A DNA stretch of 64,000 bases from Mytilus trossulus (Eukaryota; Mollusca; Bivalvia; Mytilida; Mytilidae). Where the stretch lies: assembly GCF_036588685.1 (NCBI RefSeq), contig NC_086375.1:52894955-52958954 (forward strand), read 5' to 3'. Shown one piece after another: positions 1 to 13,053 of this stretch (its first letter is position 1; every line of letters begins with the position of its first letter). A program made the translations under genes and the position numbers. Under the pieces are notes generated by a model. It saw only the letters and a program-made list of their open reading frames with translations, was not told the origin of the DNA and did no database searches.

Positions 1-125
1 AAAATCCTTAGTTTTTCGAAAAATTCAAAGTTTTGTAAACAGGAAATTTATAAGCATGACCACATTATTGATATTCATGTCAACACCGAAATGTTGACTA
101 CTGGACTGGTGATACCCTCGGGGAC
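1..125 (-). repeat. Dispersed mussel-type repeat (family 1), truncated by window edge
   Basis: Complement of the first part of the 6442-6772 copy: both hold the block with aacaccgaaatgttgactac / gtagtcaacacttcggtgtt and the cgtccccgagggtatcacca word. Confidence 0.7.
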
Positions 126-1689
126 GAAACGTAGAAAAACATCAATTATGTTACAACAGATGTCAAACAAACGTTTCAGCAAAAATAAGTAAACTGTTTT
201 CAGTACTTATGTCTTTTATTCACTTTAACTTGTAATGCCTATTTAATAAATACATTATAAAAATTAATGATCTATATGTATCTTTAAAAAAAGACATTTC
301 TGATATTTATTTTCATGGAGCACGGGAATGCTGTTAGGATTGTCTGGTCTCTTTTAACACAAAGTAAAATAGTATGAGAAATTTTTTTAGGTTGTCTACT
401 TTGGTGAGTGGCATAAGCAATGAAGTTTTATTTTAAATTCACCAACCATAAATATGGCTGAATCATCTATCTTTCGATCTATCTTTTTTGCCTGGTCGTC
501 AACTATATATACGATGCAATATCTGTCAAATCACGATAAACATGATAAAAGTTATTTAGGAACTCGTGCTACAAGAAAGGACAGAAGTTTGGTCCTGACG
601 TACATGTAAGAGTAAATTTCCGTAAAATGAATTAACTCTAGTCTTACAGATGAGAAAACACTGGAGTTGTTCTTTATTGTGATTATTAGAAATCTGAAAA
701 TGACACAAAGTATAATTTTCTTTGATTTCTATAAATAGGAAAAAGTGTCTTCGTTTTCACTGCTTTCAAAGGTTCATGAGGGTGACATTCGTAGCTGCTG
801 TATCTCGAAGGGACACTAGCTAAGAGATATGAAAAAAACCTAGAATAAATATGATTTTGTTTTTAGAAACCAATTTTGGTTCAAATTTGTAAAAATAAGA
901 AAAGAAACATTGCTGTTGAATTACTCACGTCCAAGTGCATAATTCAACCTCATTGAACGTGAATTTAAAAGCACGTGCCCCTTTACAGTTTTCAAAGTTT
1001 AGACTTTTAGTTAATCTTTTTTTGAGAGATCGATAGACTTGTCCTATAAAATATTTGTTAAGTCGCCAAGGATGCTAGTCATTATCAGTTCACTCGTCAA
1101 ATGTTTCGGTAAACTGTCATTTATTGTGTCGTTATATTTTTCGTCAAACGAATTCAAAATATTGATACATTTTATTAACTATTTTCAACCACAGTGAATA
1201 CTTATTATATAATAAGAAATTTTATATTTTTCTCAGGGACAAGTTAACATCTACTATGTTAACAATGTATTTAAATATTTTCTACCGCCTCTTCTTGTAA
1301 CATCTGGCATTAATAAAAATAATTATTTTTGGTTTCGTGAAAATTGTATTATGCAATAATGTACTAACTATTCGAGTGGAAAATTAAAAAGAAACGGAAA
1401 TTTGCTAGACGTTAACCGACTTATTTGAAACCAACATAAAGTGCACATTCATCAAAATTGAAATTTAAGTTTTATTTGAAATTTTAGTTTCAGGGGGTAT
1501 AGTATGAGAAATATCCAAGACACTCAAGCTGTATTTAAAACATACTCTACCCCTAAAGTGACCACCGTCATAAGTTTAGCTATCATGTCACTGTTTGGTT
1601 GCAGCTTGTTTAAATCAACAAGTTCACACTTATTTTTAATGTAAAGAAACGTAAAATTATGCTGTACATTACGTGTATTCATGGTGAAA
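126..1689. other. Non-coding AT-rich sequence, nothing recognised
   Basis: No supported exon, RNA gene or repeat family identified. I looked for a copy A signal exon (hydrophobic ATG frame with phase-1 GT donor) and found no convincing candidate. Confidence 0.5.
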
Positions 1690-2545
1690 ATCAAAACATG
1701 GACATGCAATAATCTGTTGAACAAATTATTAAAGCGGATAAGGTGCGCTCAAATCTACTAGTATAATAGTTCTTATGTAGACGGACTCTTTCATGGTACT
1801 GGTCTTGTAAAATTATTAAGAAAAAGTAAACAATGGTATGGTTTGATAATCCGGTTGGTGAATCCGTTTTCACCAATATCAATCACAACTGCTTCGTTTG
1901 AAATTTTGTACAGCAGGGTTAACTTAGCAATCTTTCTTCTTTCCTCTAGTGTTGGTCCTTGTAATTGTAGCTGGTATATAATGAATTAAACTGATGACGT
2001 GTTGTGGTACCTGTTTGTAACATACCTTTTTTGACGTTTTTTTTAATATTTTTTGTTTATATTCGTCTTTTGGTAGGTTAGGATCCCATACTGAACTTGC
2101 ATATTCAACTGGCGGTATTACTATTGCTGAATTGGCCTTTACCTTGATCTTTCATTTTAGGGAAACAATTGTCCTGTAAGCTTCCTTGCTGTTGTTGTTT
2201 ATATGAACACCCCACTGTAGGTCAGATGTGTTTGTGTCTTCAAGAATTTTGATGATGATATATTTTTTAAGTTGTGTCCATGGAGCATATCATTTTGCGA
2301 ATTGGTTCCTTATTTCTATTGATAAGATGGATTACATATTTATCAGGATGGCACTGCATCATCAATATTTTTTCCCATTTAGATTGTTGAGATCTTATTG
2401 TTAACTATTGTTTTCTGATGAGACATATGCAATATTGTCATCTTCAAATAGCCTCACTGTTGACGAAATGTTTTCTGGCATGTCGTTGATATAGAAAAAA
2501 AGAAGCTTGGTCCCAGTACTGGTCCCTAAGGTTTGTAGTCTGCTT
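1690..2545 (-). pseudogene. Degraded non-LTR retrotransposon (LINE) reverse transcriptase, C-terminal part
   Basis: Minus-strand translation with frameshifts and stops shows LGTSTGTKLLFFYINDMPENI, then VRLFEDDNIAY (the family's FADD box with A changed to E), DLNNLN, QWGVHINN, and PVEYASSVWDPNLPKDE. These are the ordered landmarks of the jockey/CR1-type RT tail that follows the F/YxDD box. Many stops, so inactive. Lies upstream of copy A exon 2, presumably in its first intron. Confidence 0.7.
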
Positions 2546-3127
2546 TCATAACCTGTTGGTTGTTAAGATTACATACGACGTTCGATGTTTAATTTGTAAG
2601 TTGATCAAGATTTTTGACTAGAGACGGCATTTTAAACGTCTGCTCGAACTGATGATAGATATTTGGAATCCGAAATATTTATTGAATTTGTTTTTTCGTT
2701 TCATATTCTCTACCTTTATTTTTGGTGTTGGTTCACCTTTTGGACTGATATTTTTATTTATTTGTGTAGGGTATCGCTTTTCCTAGGGAGCAACCATCTA
2801 ACTTCAACGGGGATTTATGAGTCTGAATTTCTTTCCGTGCACAGTGTGAACATTTTTATTTATTTATTTTCAACGCTATAAGATATACTTGAAATCTGGA
2901 TTCAGAATATTTTGGTTATGCATCAGCCTGGCCATAGTATTTTTTCTCCATCAAATTGAGCATCAGAATGTTTATATTTTGGGGAAAAGAAACATATTCC
3001 CCTTTATATCGTTTATCGTTCCCTAAACGTCCAGACACTATATAAAACAATTGGTGACTACTATCTTGACGTTGTATGAATATAAGAAAATCCATACTTA
3101 TACTAAAGATGCATATTGACATTTTAG

Positions 3128-6100
3128 TTCCTTCCAATTGGTGGCAGTATCCATATCCATATGACGTACTATCAATAGCGTCATCACAAGAAAAACTTCA
3201 ACGGGAAAATTTAATTGACAGTTACACAGAAACCACAGTACAATCCTACGGTCATAGACGACTTAGAAGCTGCTTGGATCCAAAGATTGGTATTTTGTTT
3301 ATAAATACTTTATGACGAAATGAATATATACTCCATTGTCACCAATTACTCGTATACGCTGTCTTTTCCTGTTTCGTTTCTTTCATATATATAATTAATA
3401 TTATTTTCTGGAACTCCACCAATTCCTGTAGATAAATAGAAAAGACTTCTTTGTAGCATGTTCCTTTGTTTTATAGTAGATCTGGACTTGCACCTATTAC
3501 TTTATTTCTTCAGGGAAACTAGGAAGAAAAGTAAGATATGGTTGTTCCAAGCGCCGCAATAAATCAAGACGATTGGATGGATTATGTAACGATTTTGAAA
3601 ATCCAGCATCGGGAAGTCTTTATTATCGTTTTGGTGAGCACTTAGTATGGATTCTCATAATTGCAACAAGTTTCGTTTTGACACACATGTATTGTCGAAA
3701 TGCGCATCTGGTGCAGGAAAATTGGTACCGTTAATGTTATTCCGAACTCTAATCAAGGGGATGAAACGTTTTTGCCTTTAAAAGTAGATATGCAACTGCG
3801 AGAAGATAACAACATATTTCGATATAATCATAAGTGCAGGCGAATCATTTAGATCAGAATTTTAATCAGATTTACTTAATTCATTCTTATTGTTCTAGTG
3901 ACTAGAGTTAGTAAGATTATTTTGAACTTTTTCTAGTGTTACGCATTCATAAAATTGCTTGCTTGACATACCACCAATCATAAACTGATATCATTTGGTT
4001 CGTCATTAACGATATTAAAAATAGTGGAAATAAGTCTTTTAAAAATAAAAATGACAAGTTCAATGAGTCTTGTGTAATCGGTTGTTTGGTAGGTAAGTAG
4101 TTCTACAGTCTCAGAAATATAAACATAAGATTCTTTTTTTTTAGGCCGAAATGTTCCCCTGAATGCCACAGTTAGAGATGAGAAGAATTTGTACAAACCT
4201 AATCCACGTGACATTAGTCGTACATTGATGGAAAGGAAGACATTTATTCCGGTTACCATTGTTAATATCCTTGTAGCCGGATGGGTACAGTTTATGACCC
4301 ACGATTGGTTTGACAGTGGCAAAAACGACAGGCACAGGTACATATTGAAGAAAACGGTTATTTTTTTTATAAAGCTGAGACAAAAGAAAGTTAGTAAAAG
4401 AGAAGTGAGGACGAAACTTTACAAACTAACAACAATAAATCAAATACCAAGAAATGTGTTTAAAGTTAAGGAATTAAGTCCGAGCACATAAACATTTTTA
4501 TTTAGTTTTTCTAACACTACCTTGAATCCTAGTCTGTTAAAAGTTTGCCTAACTGTAAAATTTGTTTGAGAAAAAAAAGACGAGTATTTTTTGTGTAACT
4601 TTTTTTAATCAAATAACAGGAGCATTGAACAATCGTTTTGATATTTTAAACAACAGTACAGACCAAATTGATGTGATCTTGAGATAACATATACCCCAAA
4701 TTGCAACATGCTCTTAAAGATATGTCTATTCTGTCAAAATTGAATATTTGGAAAATTAGTCAAGTGAAATATTAATTATCACTCATTGAACATATTTCAA
4801 ACTCAAATTCATTTAGGGCTGGACTATTTATTTGTAAAATGAATGTCAAATTCCAACGCTTTTTTTGTAGTTTTATCGGTCTTGAATTTTGTAAGAATTG
4901 AAAAAGATTCTGTCAAGTGGTATGTTAGTATTATCCTGAAAATAGAAAATATCATTATTCATGATAACCTATAAAGATAATGACAATGTGTGAAAACGGG
5001 AGTGGAACTTCAGTAATTATAAAAAAGTATCAATTATCTAAGATAATTATTGGAAATTATTCTTATACGGTACCGGTAACTGCCAAAGAAGTAAAACTTT
5101 TTGGACTTTTAACTTATAAATCATGATATTGTTTTAAAATTGGAAAAGACTTGCCTAATAAGTGTCAAATATGTCTTAATCAAACTTGAATTTTAATTTA
5201 AAAATCGTATATTTGTAGACATTTAAAGGTTTCTATTCGGGATGACGATCCAGATTTTTGTGATACAATGGACATACCTATGACCAGACGAGATAGCTGC
5301 AGAAATTCTGAAGATTACGATACATACCAAAATACTGTAACACACTGGTGGGATGCATCACAGTTATATGGAATTAACAAACGAATAAATCGTCGTATCC
5401 GCACAAGAAAAGACGGCAAATTAAAATTAACTACAAATAACCGTCTACCGATTGATCCATCGACTGGATTGCCAATTACGGGTAGGTATATAAGTTTATC
5501 GCCATCAAATCTAAGCTTACTTCCCATTGTGTGGGCGGGGTTACAAATATCTAGATTTTTTTTACAAACAACAATAAAGATTAAGGAATAATTGCAAGCT
5601 AAAATAGGAAAAAAATATGGAAAAAATGGTAAAATATGAAAAAAAATATGAGATAATGACTACCTAAATTTAAGAATTAAGAATGAAGACCATCGCTTTT
5701 AAGCTTAAAAAGACCCGAGTTGTAAAACATAATGAATATCAAATGAAATAAGTTTAAACGATAGTTCCTGATCAATCAAGGGCGGGAAATACGTCTGGGT
5801 TCAAGCTGTACGTATAATATCCCGATCTTATTTTTATTTTACATTTCTGTAATTTTAACTTAGATATAAATATCGACTCAACAGAAGAGATAGGAAAGGT
5901 ACTTATTTTAAACAATGATTATTAATTTTATATTTTAACCATTATGAACAACAAATGGATATTTATGAAAATGTGAATCTATTACATTATACTCATGATC
6001 TTAATTTTAGGAAGTTCCTTAAATTGGTGGGTAGGACTAGGTATCTTTCATATAATTTGGACACGAGAACATAATTACATATGCGATATGCTTAAAGAAC

Positions 6101-9100
6101 GAAATCCAACTTGGAATGATGAAATGTTGCATAACACGGCTAAGCTCATAGTTGCTGCAGTAATTGCTAAAATTCATACGCTAGAATGGACAACTGCTAT
6201 CCTGCACAATGATGTTGCTAAGTTAGGATTAAAGTCTAACTGGTATGGAGTAACTCCTATTGAGATCGCAAGGGGAAATGCAACATTAGCAGCATGGTTA
6301 ACCAAACAATATCCACAATTTGCTAATGGCATACCGGGATCTATAGGTAAACAAATCTGCATGTGAAAAATATTAAGCATACTAGTACTTTTTATACAAG
6401 TCTTTGTATGTGAAACACGGCTAGAATATATCAAAAATGTACCCTGCTGGTGATTGTTTCGTCCCCGAGGGTATCACCAGCCCAGTAGTCAACACTTCGG
6501 TGTTGACATAAATACCAATTATGTGGTCTTTATTTGATAAATTTCCTGTTACAAAACTTTGATTTTTTCCAAGAACTAAGGATTTTATTATCCAGGAATT
6601 GATTACCTAAGCCGTATTTGGCACAACTGTTTGGAATTTTGGGTTTTCACTGCTCTTCAACTTTGTACTTGTTTGGCTTTGTTGTAATTTTGATCTGAGT
6701 ATCACTGGTTAGTCTTAGGTACGAAACGCGTGTCTGGCGTACTCAATTATAATCCTGGTACCTTTGATAACTAAAAACCTACAATTAAATAAAAATTTCA
6801 ACAACAAAGAATGTATATCAATTTCGAGCTCACATCATTTTCTTGCATTTTTTCGGCTTTTGGAATTGTTTATGCCCGTGTCACACTGTCCCGATTTTTA
6901 TATACGATGGACACCCGAATGCGAAAATTGTAAGTTCGTACGAAGTTGGTCCCGATCTCGTTAAAATACCAAAAAGTGACCGAAGCAAAAACGATGAATA
7001 ACGAAGTCTATACGATGGTGCCGAAATTATATACGATAGCAAAAGATGGACATACGAAGGTTAACCGAAGACATGTATTTAAGCTTCATATCTCAGCCGA
7101 AGCCTACACGATGGATCACGAAGGCTACACGGTGGATTACGAAGGCTACACGATGGATTACAATGATTGCGCGATGGCCATACGATGTCTAAAAGACGTC
7201 GTGTACAGCTTACGATGCCCTCGCCTACTACATGTAAGGTGCGTGGAGACAAAATTTGTTATGGACACTCTAGAACCAAAATGCTCAAAACTTGGTATGG
7301 TGCTACTCGTTAAGAATATCTTAAGCGCTATAGACTTTAAAGTTCAAAGGTCAAGGTCACAGTGAAAGTTGTAATACAAGGCAATATCACCCTTGTGGAC
7401 ACTCTAAAACCAATATGCTTTAAAAGATTTTAACCAAATTTGGTATATTGTTCCTCCTTTTAATGATCTGACATTTTTTGCGTTCAGGGCCAAAGGTCAA
7501 GGTCATGCAGATGGACTTGTTTTTTCCTCCTCAAAATAGCATAATATACAGAAAATTGGTTGCTCATTTTTTTACCTGCTAGTTCTAAAGACAATATCAA
7601 AGGTATTTCCAGTTACTAAATATTTTGGTTGCTTTCTAAACAAAAAGTTGATGTATTAAATATGCATATTCAATTTACAATTTTCTGCATGTGTCATATA
7701 CAAATATAGTGTCCATATTTGTTCCCAATATGTTACATACGAGGTGATCACGCTCGGCATTGCCTTGTTTGGACTGTAAAATGTGTGCACTAGTCTGAAT
7801 AATCACCCATAATTATGCCCATGTTTACTGATCTATCTTAAAGGTTAGAATAGGTTTAATGATCCCTTTATTAAAAAAGAGCTCTTTCCAGGAGAATATC
7901 ATAATAATATAGACAAAAGGAAGGATGTGAGGAAAGCAGCAAATGCGGCAAAATATGACATATAGAAAACAAAATGGTTATGGAGTAAACATTAGTGTGA
8001 CAACAACTCAGACGATAGAATAATGAAGAAAAAGTTGGTTTCCCTATATACGTGTATCTGCAGTGTTGGTGTTCGAGGCGCGTTTATGATTTTCATTATG
8101 TTACTTGATATGAAAAATTGACAAACAATAATGTTTTGCTTGTGAAAGTTAGTCATGAGCCTGTAATAGCTACTCTTCTTGTTCCATTTGAATTAATAGA
8201 AACAACGCTATCGCCTTTCTTGTTCTCATAGAATCATATGATATGAGTTCCATGTTTTTTGAACGTCTTTCTTAACTATCGTATTAGACTGACCAGTGCA
8301 TATCGCACATGGCACTTTAAACGTATTTTAGCGCGAAAATAATTTACATTTAGCTGGATTAATTGCCGTCGTAGTTACATCTTGTCGCCTTCGTACTTTT
8401 ATTCGTTGGCAACACGACGGGATTACGAGGTCTTCACGAAGTCGTGTAGCCATCGTAAGACCTTCGGGTAGCTTCGTGATTCGTTCGTGTAGACATCGTA
8501 ATGTCAAAACTGCCCGATGGAAACGGTGGAAACACGAAGGCAATACGATGTTCAAAGATGCATTCCCGGTGACATTGCGATGGTGAGGACGATGATACGA
8601 ACTCAATACGAACCCTCAACATCGGACGCACCTTCGGGGATTTTTTAACTCGTTAAAAAATTTAGAACCCTTCCCGAAGTTGTCCCCGAAGGCTGTAAAA
8701 AGTGGCCGATGGTTCTACGATGGTTAAAGATGGCACTACGAATAGCCCGATCTGGATACGATCAGTCCCGATTTTGAAAACTTCCATAATCGTGTTGCCA
8801 CCGGCGTAAAAATCGGGACAGTGTGACGCGGGCATTAAGGTGACGGTAAAAAAAAAACATGTGAAGTATGGTTAAAAAAAACTTTTCCAACTGCACATTG
8901 CTAAGTAAACATACAAATGTTGGTGCCAACGATAATCATTTAATATAAATAAAAAAGAAATACGCATAGAATTCATAAAGTATTGCAATAATTTGTTAAA
9001 AATAAATCAAATATTTATCCATTAACTGAGTTTCTGTTGTTCCAAACACTGAAGCAATAATGACATCATAAGAATTTCATTGACATAATAAAGTCACTCC

Positions 9101-12100
9101 AAAACAAGGTATAAACTAATTGGTTTTTTTTAATGTTTTTTTTGTTTTGTCATGAATCAATCCATGTCCCATGTGTTGGGTGTTTTAATGTTATGTCTAA
9201 CTGTATACGTTTTGGGTTTTGTCCACTGTTGGAGGCTGTAGAATTACCTATAGTTCATAGGCTCAATTGTATCACATCTCCCATTTTCATAAATAATTTG
9301 GATTCACCCTAGCTGATAAAGGATCGATTTGTGACGAGGTATTAATCTTCCGCTATGCCTGCATTGCCGTCAAACAATTCCATCGCATCCATTTGTTACT
9401 GCAAAAAGTAGGGATGTGCCAAAACCAATAATAATACCAAACTAACATACGTTGTGGCGACATATAGCAGAGTTATGCATGTGGATTTTAATTTTTGTTT
9501 TTAGTTGAGGACTCCCCAACACCATTGCCGTCAGAGGCAATATCTTTGTCAGTTTAAATTATTTCCTCTGCAAGTAACAGTTAAACTTAACATGTTGTTG
9601 GTTATCACCTGGTGTACATTGCGACCCCGAATGCTTCACATGTATATATCCTTGATGAAAACATTTGGTAAATAACATGACCACAGTAAAACTTTTTGTT
9701 TGTTTTGTTCATTTTTCATTTTTTTCTATTTTCATCTTATGAAAAATAACAAAGAAATCGTAAAAGGTCTTTTTAACAAATAGTATGCTTCAATTGGTCA
9801 TATTGCGGTAATTTTAACAAAGAAGAAGAAACAGTATGATTTATATTGGCTGTAAGTAGATCTAATTCATAGATTTCATATATGTTACAAAACTTATTTT
9901 TTTCTGATTTAGGAAACCCAAAAAACATAAGAGGAGTTCCATATTCTCTTACACAAGATTTCATTGCCGCATACCGATTACATCCACTGCTGCCAGATGA
10001 ATTTGAAGTAAGAAGTCACCAAACAGATGAATTAGGTAGGAACTGATTTTTTTAGAGTTTTAAAGAGGGACGAAAGATTCAAGAGGAACAGTCAAACTCA
10101 TAAATCGAACATATACAGATAAAAATTAAAAGGACATACAGACAAATAATAGTACACAAGAAACAGCATAGAAAACTAAAGACTTAGTAACACGAATTCA
10201 ACTAAAAACTGGGGTGTTCTCATGTGCCCTGGAAGGATAAGCAGATCCCGCTCCACATGCGGCACTCGTCGTGTTACTTATTACAAATCCGGTTAATAGT
10301 CTTCAGTAGGTCACATTCATGAAAATGGAAGAGAATTGTAGTTACGATGTAAGAAACATATCCGATATCATGACAAAAAATCAAAACCAAGGAGTAAACC
10401 AAGACTCACAAAACCAAAGGACATTTACATCAACAGTTATAAATAATAATTAAGAAACAACACAAACTCCATTTAAAACCGGGAGTGAAATCAGAAAGGG
10501 TAAGCATTTTCTGCATGAAATACGACACCCGTCGTGTTATTTCTTTGTTCAGTTCGGTAATGATCGAAGGTTGATATGACTGAGGAAGAATATCAGATAT
10601 GATTTTTGACACACTTTTGTGAAAGGTTATTCCATAACGGACAAACAACTCGTGATGGCGTCCTTGAAATTTTACGAAGAGATGATTTCAACTTCGCCAT
10701 TTGGAACTCTTGGTTTAACAGCAACCCTCTATCAATGAAATTATGATAGGAAATACAAACGCGGGAATATAGTATCAATTTGGGAGATATATACTCTGTA
10801 TGAAGGCGCTACTGGAATGCTACTAGATAGAAATGGAAAGTTCACAATTGAGAAGCCAAAATCAATTCGTTTGTCGTACATTTTGTTTCAACCGACCCTC
10901 ATTGTCAATTTCTAGATGTAAGTAAAGATATTAGGCAGATTTAACTGTATCTGTTAAATACTTGATCTCCAGTTCGATGGGTTAGATCTGTTTATCATAG
11001 TCACCAAATTTTGAATTATTTAGGAAGAGAACATTAACTATATAGCGGAAAGCAAAGTAAAAGTTTAAGGATATTGCCAACTTCTTATTTTTCATCCTAA
11101 AAAGTTCCTGTATGATAATAGTTATAAATGCATTTTAAAATTTTAAAATCAATCCATTATCACCTAGCTATGATTTGAGACAATGAAAACTGAAATAAAT
11201 AAATAAGTAATAGAATACGGAGTACTTATTTATTGTTTAAAAAATACGTCAACTATTTATACCCTATTACACATATTATAGTTAACCGATACAGCATGAA
11301 AGATACAGTATTTGGGAAGGCGGAGTCAGTTTTTGATGAAAACTCAATGGAGGACTTACTTTATACGTTTGGCAATGATTATCCTGGTGCAATGACTCTC
11401 CACAACTATCCAAATTTCTTGAGAAATCTTGATCTACCTGCTTCAAGTCCTCATGGAAAAGGAAAAATAGACATGGCTACAATCGATATATTACGTGACA
11501 GGGAAAGAGGAATCCCGAGGTGTGTATGTTTAATAGATGAAAATACATACTGATTGATTATAGTAAACCTTATATGTTTAGGTTTTTTCGTGCAATCGGT
11601 TTGTTAGAATTATTTTAAAGATAACTTTTTTATAATGCATTCAAAATAAGCTATGTCTAACAAGAAAATGTTTCTGAATTGCATGTACCGGCCGGAAACT
11701 TATACATGTTCGATAAAATACTCAAAATAGTCCTTGCCTGTTAAACACCAATGAACAAAACGGTTGGGAAATGGACTGAAAAGGAGACTGGAGGTGACAC
11801 TAAGAAATATTATGTCCTTCAAGGATAAAAAAATTGCTTAAGAGGTATCAGCTGTCAAATTCATATATCATGTTCACCAATATGACTAAATAATTCAACC
11901 ATCTAAGTTACTGTCGCGGAGACCTTTCGAAGACTGCCGACGGTCATTTAAACCAATAGAAACATAAGCATTGACAAAAATAGATAGCTCAACACGCGTA
12001 GCTCTTGGGTTTCCCTTTTGAAGTTAAGGGGTTTAAATGGAGTTCACTTAGCTAAGGTCCTGTTTAAACAGATTAATAGGAAAATCAGCATATAAAATTG

Positions 12101-12781
12101 AGAATGGAAATGGGGAATGTATCAAGCGACAACAACCCGACCAAATAAAAAACAACAGCAGGAGATCACCAATAGGTCTTCAATGTAGCGAGAAATTCCC
12201 GCACCCGGAGGTGTCCTTCATCTGGCCCCATAACAAATATATACTAGTCCAGTGATAATGAACGCCATACTAATTTCCAAATTATATGTTCTACTGTAAC
12301 TTGTATTAATGTTTTATGTCTGCCATTATTATGTTGTGTTTATTTCAGATATAATGCATTCAGGCGATTGTTCCATATGACACCGATCACCAAATTTGAA
12401 GATCTCACCACAAATCCAACTCATGCTGATGAACTTCGTAAGATGTATAATAATGACGTAGAGAAGATTGATTTCTTGATAGGATCACTTGCCGAATCAC
12501 CGCTTCCTGAAGGTTTTGGGTTTAGCGACACTTTCTTTAGAATTTTTACTATTATGGCTCGAAGAAGAATGGAAGCGGACAGATTTTTTACAGACGACTA
12601 TACTTCTGAATATTATACTCAATGGGGCCTTGAGTATATAGATGCTACATACATGAAAGATATATTACTCCGCCACTATCCTTCGCTTGCTTCACAATTG
12701 CAACCAAATGTTACGAACGTCTTTACTCCTTGGAAAAGTCAAACATCTCTTGACAAAAACTTTCCTTTTCCTTTATATTAA
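3128..12781 (+). CDS. Copy A: alpha-dioxygenase-like heme peroxidase (8 exons, first exon outside window)
   Basis: Predicted fatty-acid alpha-dioxygenase, a heme enzyme that in plants converts fatty acids to 2-hydroperoxy fatty acids. Exons: 3128-3289, 3514-3633, 4145-4337, 5219-5481, 6011-6346, 9913-10035, 11282-11519, 12349-12781 (stop). Every junction has AG acceptor and GT donor and the frame is open throughout (1868 nt). Motifs in order: VPSNWWQY at the start, QFMTHDWF with the distal heme His (exon 4145-4337), THWWDASQLYG (5219-5481), WTREHN and KIHTLEW (6011-6346), AAYRLHPLLPD with the catalytic Tyr and proximal heme His (9913-10035), and a C-terminal RRRMEADRFFT block typical of alpha-DOX. 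The first exon enters in phase 1, as in copy B, so a signal-peptide exon is missing; I found none in 1-3127 and intron 1 of copy B is 5.1 kb, so it may lie left of the window. Exon lengths are identical to copy B and protein differences are few. The family call is strong; substrate and product are inferred. Confidence 0.93.
6442..6772 (+). repeat. Dispersed mussel-type repeat (family 1)
   Basis: From ctggtgattgtttcgtcccc through ttggcacaactgtttggaat and atcactggttagtc to aatcctggtacctttgataa. Absent from the same intron of copy B, so inserted after the A/B duplication. Confidence 0.75.
6873..8834. mobile_element. 2-kb DNA element with terminal inverted repeats and TTA target duplication
   Basis: Left end tgcccgtgtcacactgtccc and right end gacagtgtgacgcgggca are inverted copies, flanked by TTA at 6870-6872 and 8835-8837. 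Both subterminal regions are dense in short words such as acgatgg, acgaagg and their complements, including 18-bp tandem copies near 7100-7165. No transposase frame is convincing, so it is non-autonomous. It sits in the intron after exon 6011-6346 of copy A. The homologous site in copy B near 39405 has no insertion. Confidence 0.8.
7330..7520. repeat. AAGGTCAAGGTCA-bearing repeat inside the 6873-8834 element
   Basis: Two related blocks, each with tggacactctaRaaccaaWatgc and later caaaggtcaaggtca. Looks like a fragment of a bivalve dispersed repeat rather than a gene. Confidence 0.45.
10062..11085 (-). mobile_element. Penelope-like element (PLE) remnant in copy A intron
   Basis: Minus-strand fragments include YSRVCISYHNFIDRGLLLNQ, AKLKSSLRKI, and further out an EIDNEG-like region, typical of the C-terminal half of mussel PLE reverse transcriptases. 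Disrupted by stops. It lies in the intron between exons 9913-10035 and 11282-11519 (1246 nt); the same intron of copy B is only 186 nt, and the 1060-nt difference is about the size of this insertion. Inserted after the A/B duplication. Confidence 0.72.
12090..12292 (-). mobile_element. Truncated PLE terminal fragment in copy A last intron
   Basis: Matches the first 200 bp of the element at 19108 (gagaatggaaatggggaatg, agcgagaaattcccgcaccc, ggcgtccttcagctggcccc with small changes). Lies just 57 bp before the last acceptor. Confidence 0.7.
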
Positions 12782-13047
12782 CTTCAAATATCTGTTGGGA
12801 TGAAGTCCGTTCAATTACTACGCAATTTTGATAAGGATAAGAAAAGGATTTCCTGAAAATTTGGTAACAGAGAAAGATATATGTTGCTCATCATATATAA
12901 TGAACTTCTGGAATGCTTTGATGGAACAATTATAATGATAATATATTCTTTACTTTCAGAAGGTAACACACAGTTAACAAAACCGTTAATCAGCCCCTTG
13001 GCCTTCAATTTTTGCATATCAAAAGTATCCTTTTATTATATTCTGTC

Positions 13048-13053
13048 AATAAA
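13048..13053 (+). terminator. Candidate poly(A) signal of copy A
   Basis: AATAAA 267 nt after the copy A stop codon, followed by T-rich sequence. Position is plausible; no transcript evidence. Confidence 0.4.

Noticed and set aside
2663-2881. Hydrophobic frame considered as the missing copy A signal exon
   Set aside because: No phase-1 GT donor at a suitable place and no similarity to the copy B signal exon or its leader.
4189-4491. 100-aa plus frame starting at Met in copy A
   Set aside because: It is the exon 4145-4337 read through its donor into the intron; the true exon ends at 4337.
6946-7365. 139-aa open frame with repeated tyrosine/threonine words
   Set aside because: Lies wholly in the TIR element's tandem subterminal repeats; composition follows the repeat unit.
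8328-8631. Two overlapping minus-strand frames, Arg/Cys-rich
   Set aside because: Within the right arm of the same TIR element; G+C-richer repeats lack stops by chance.
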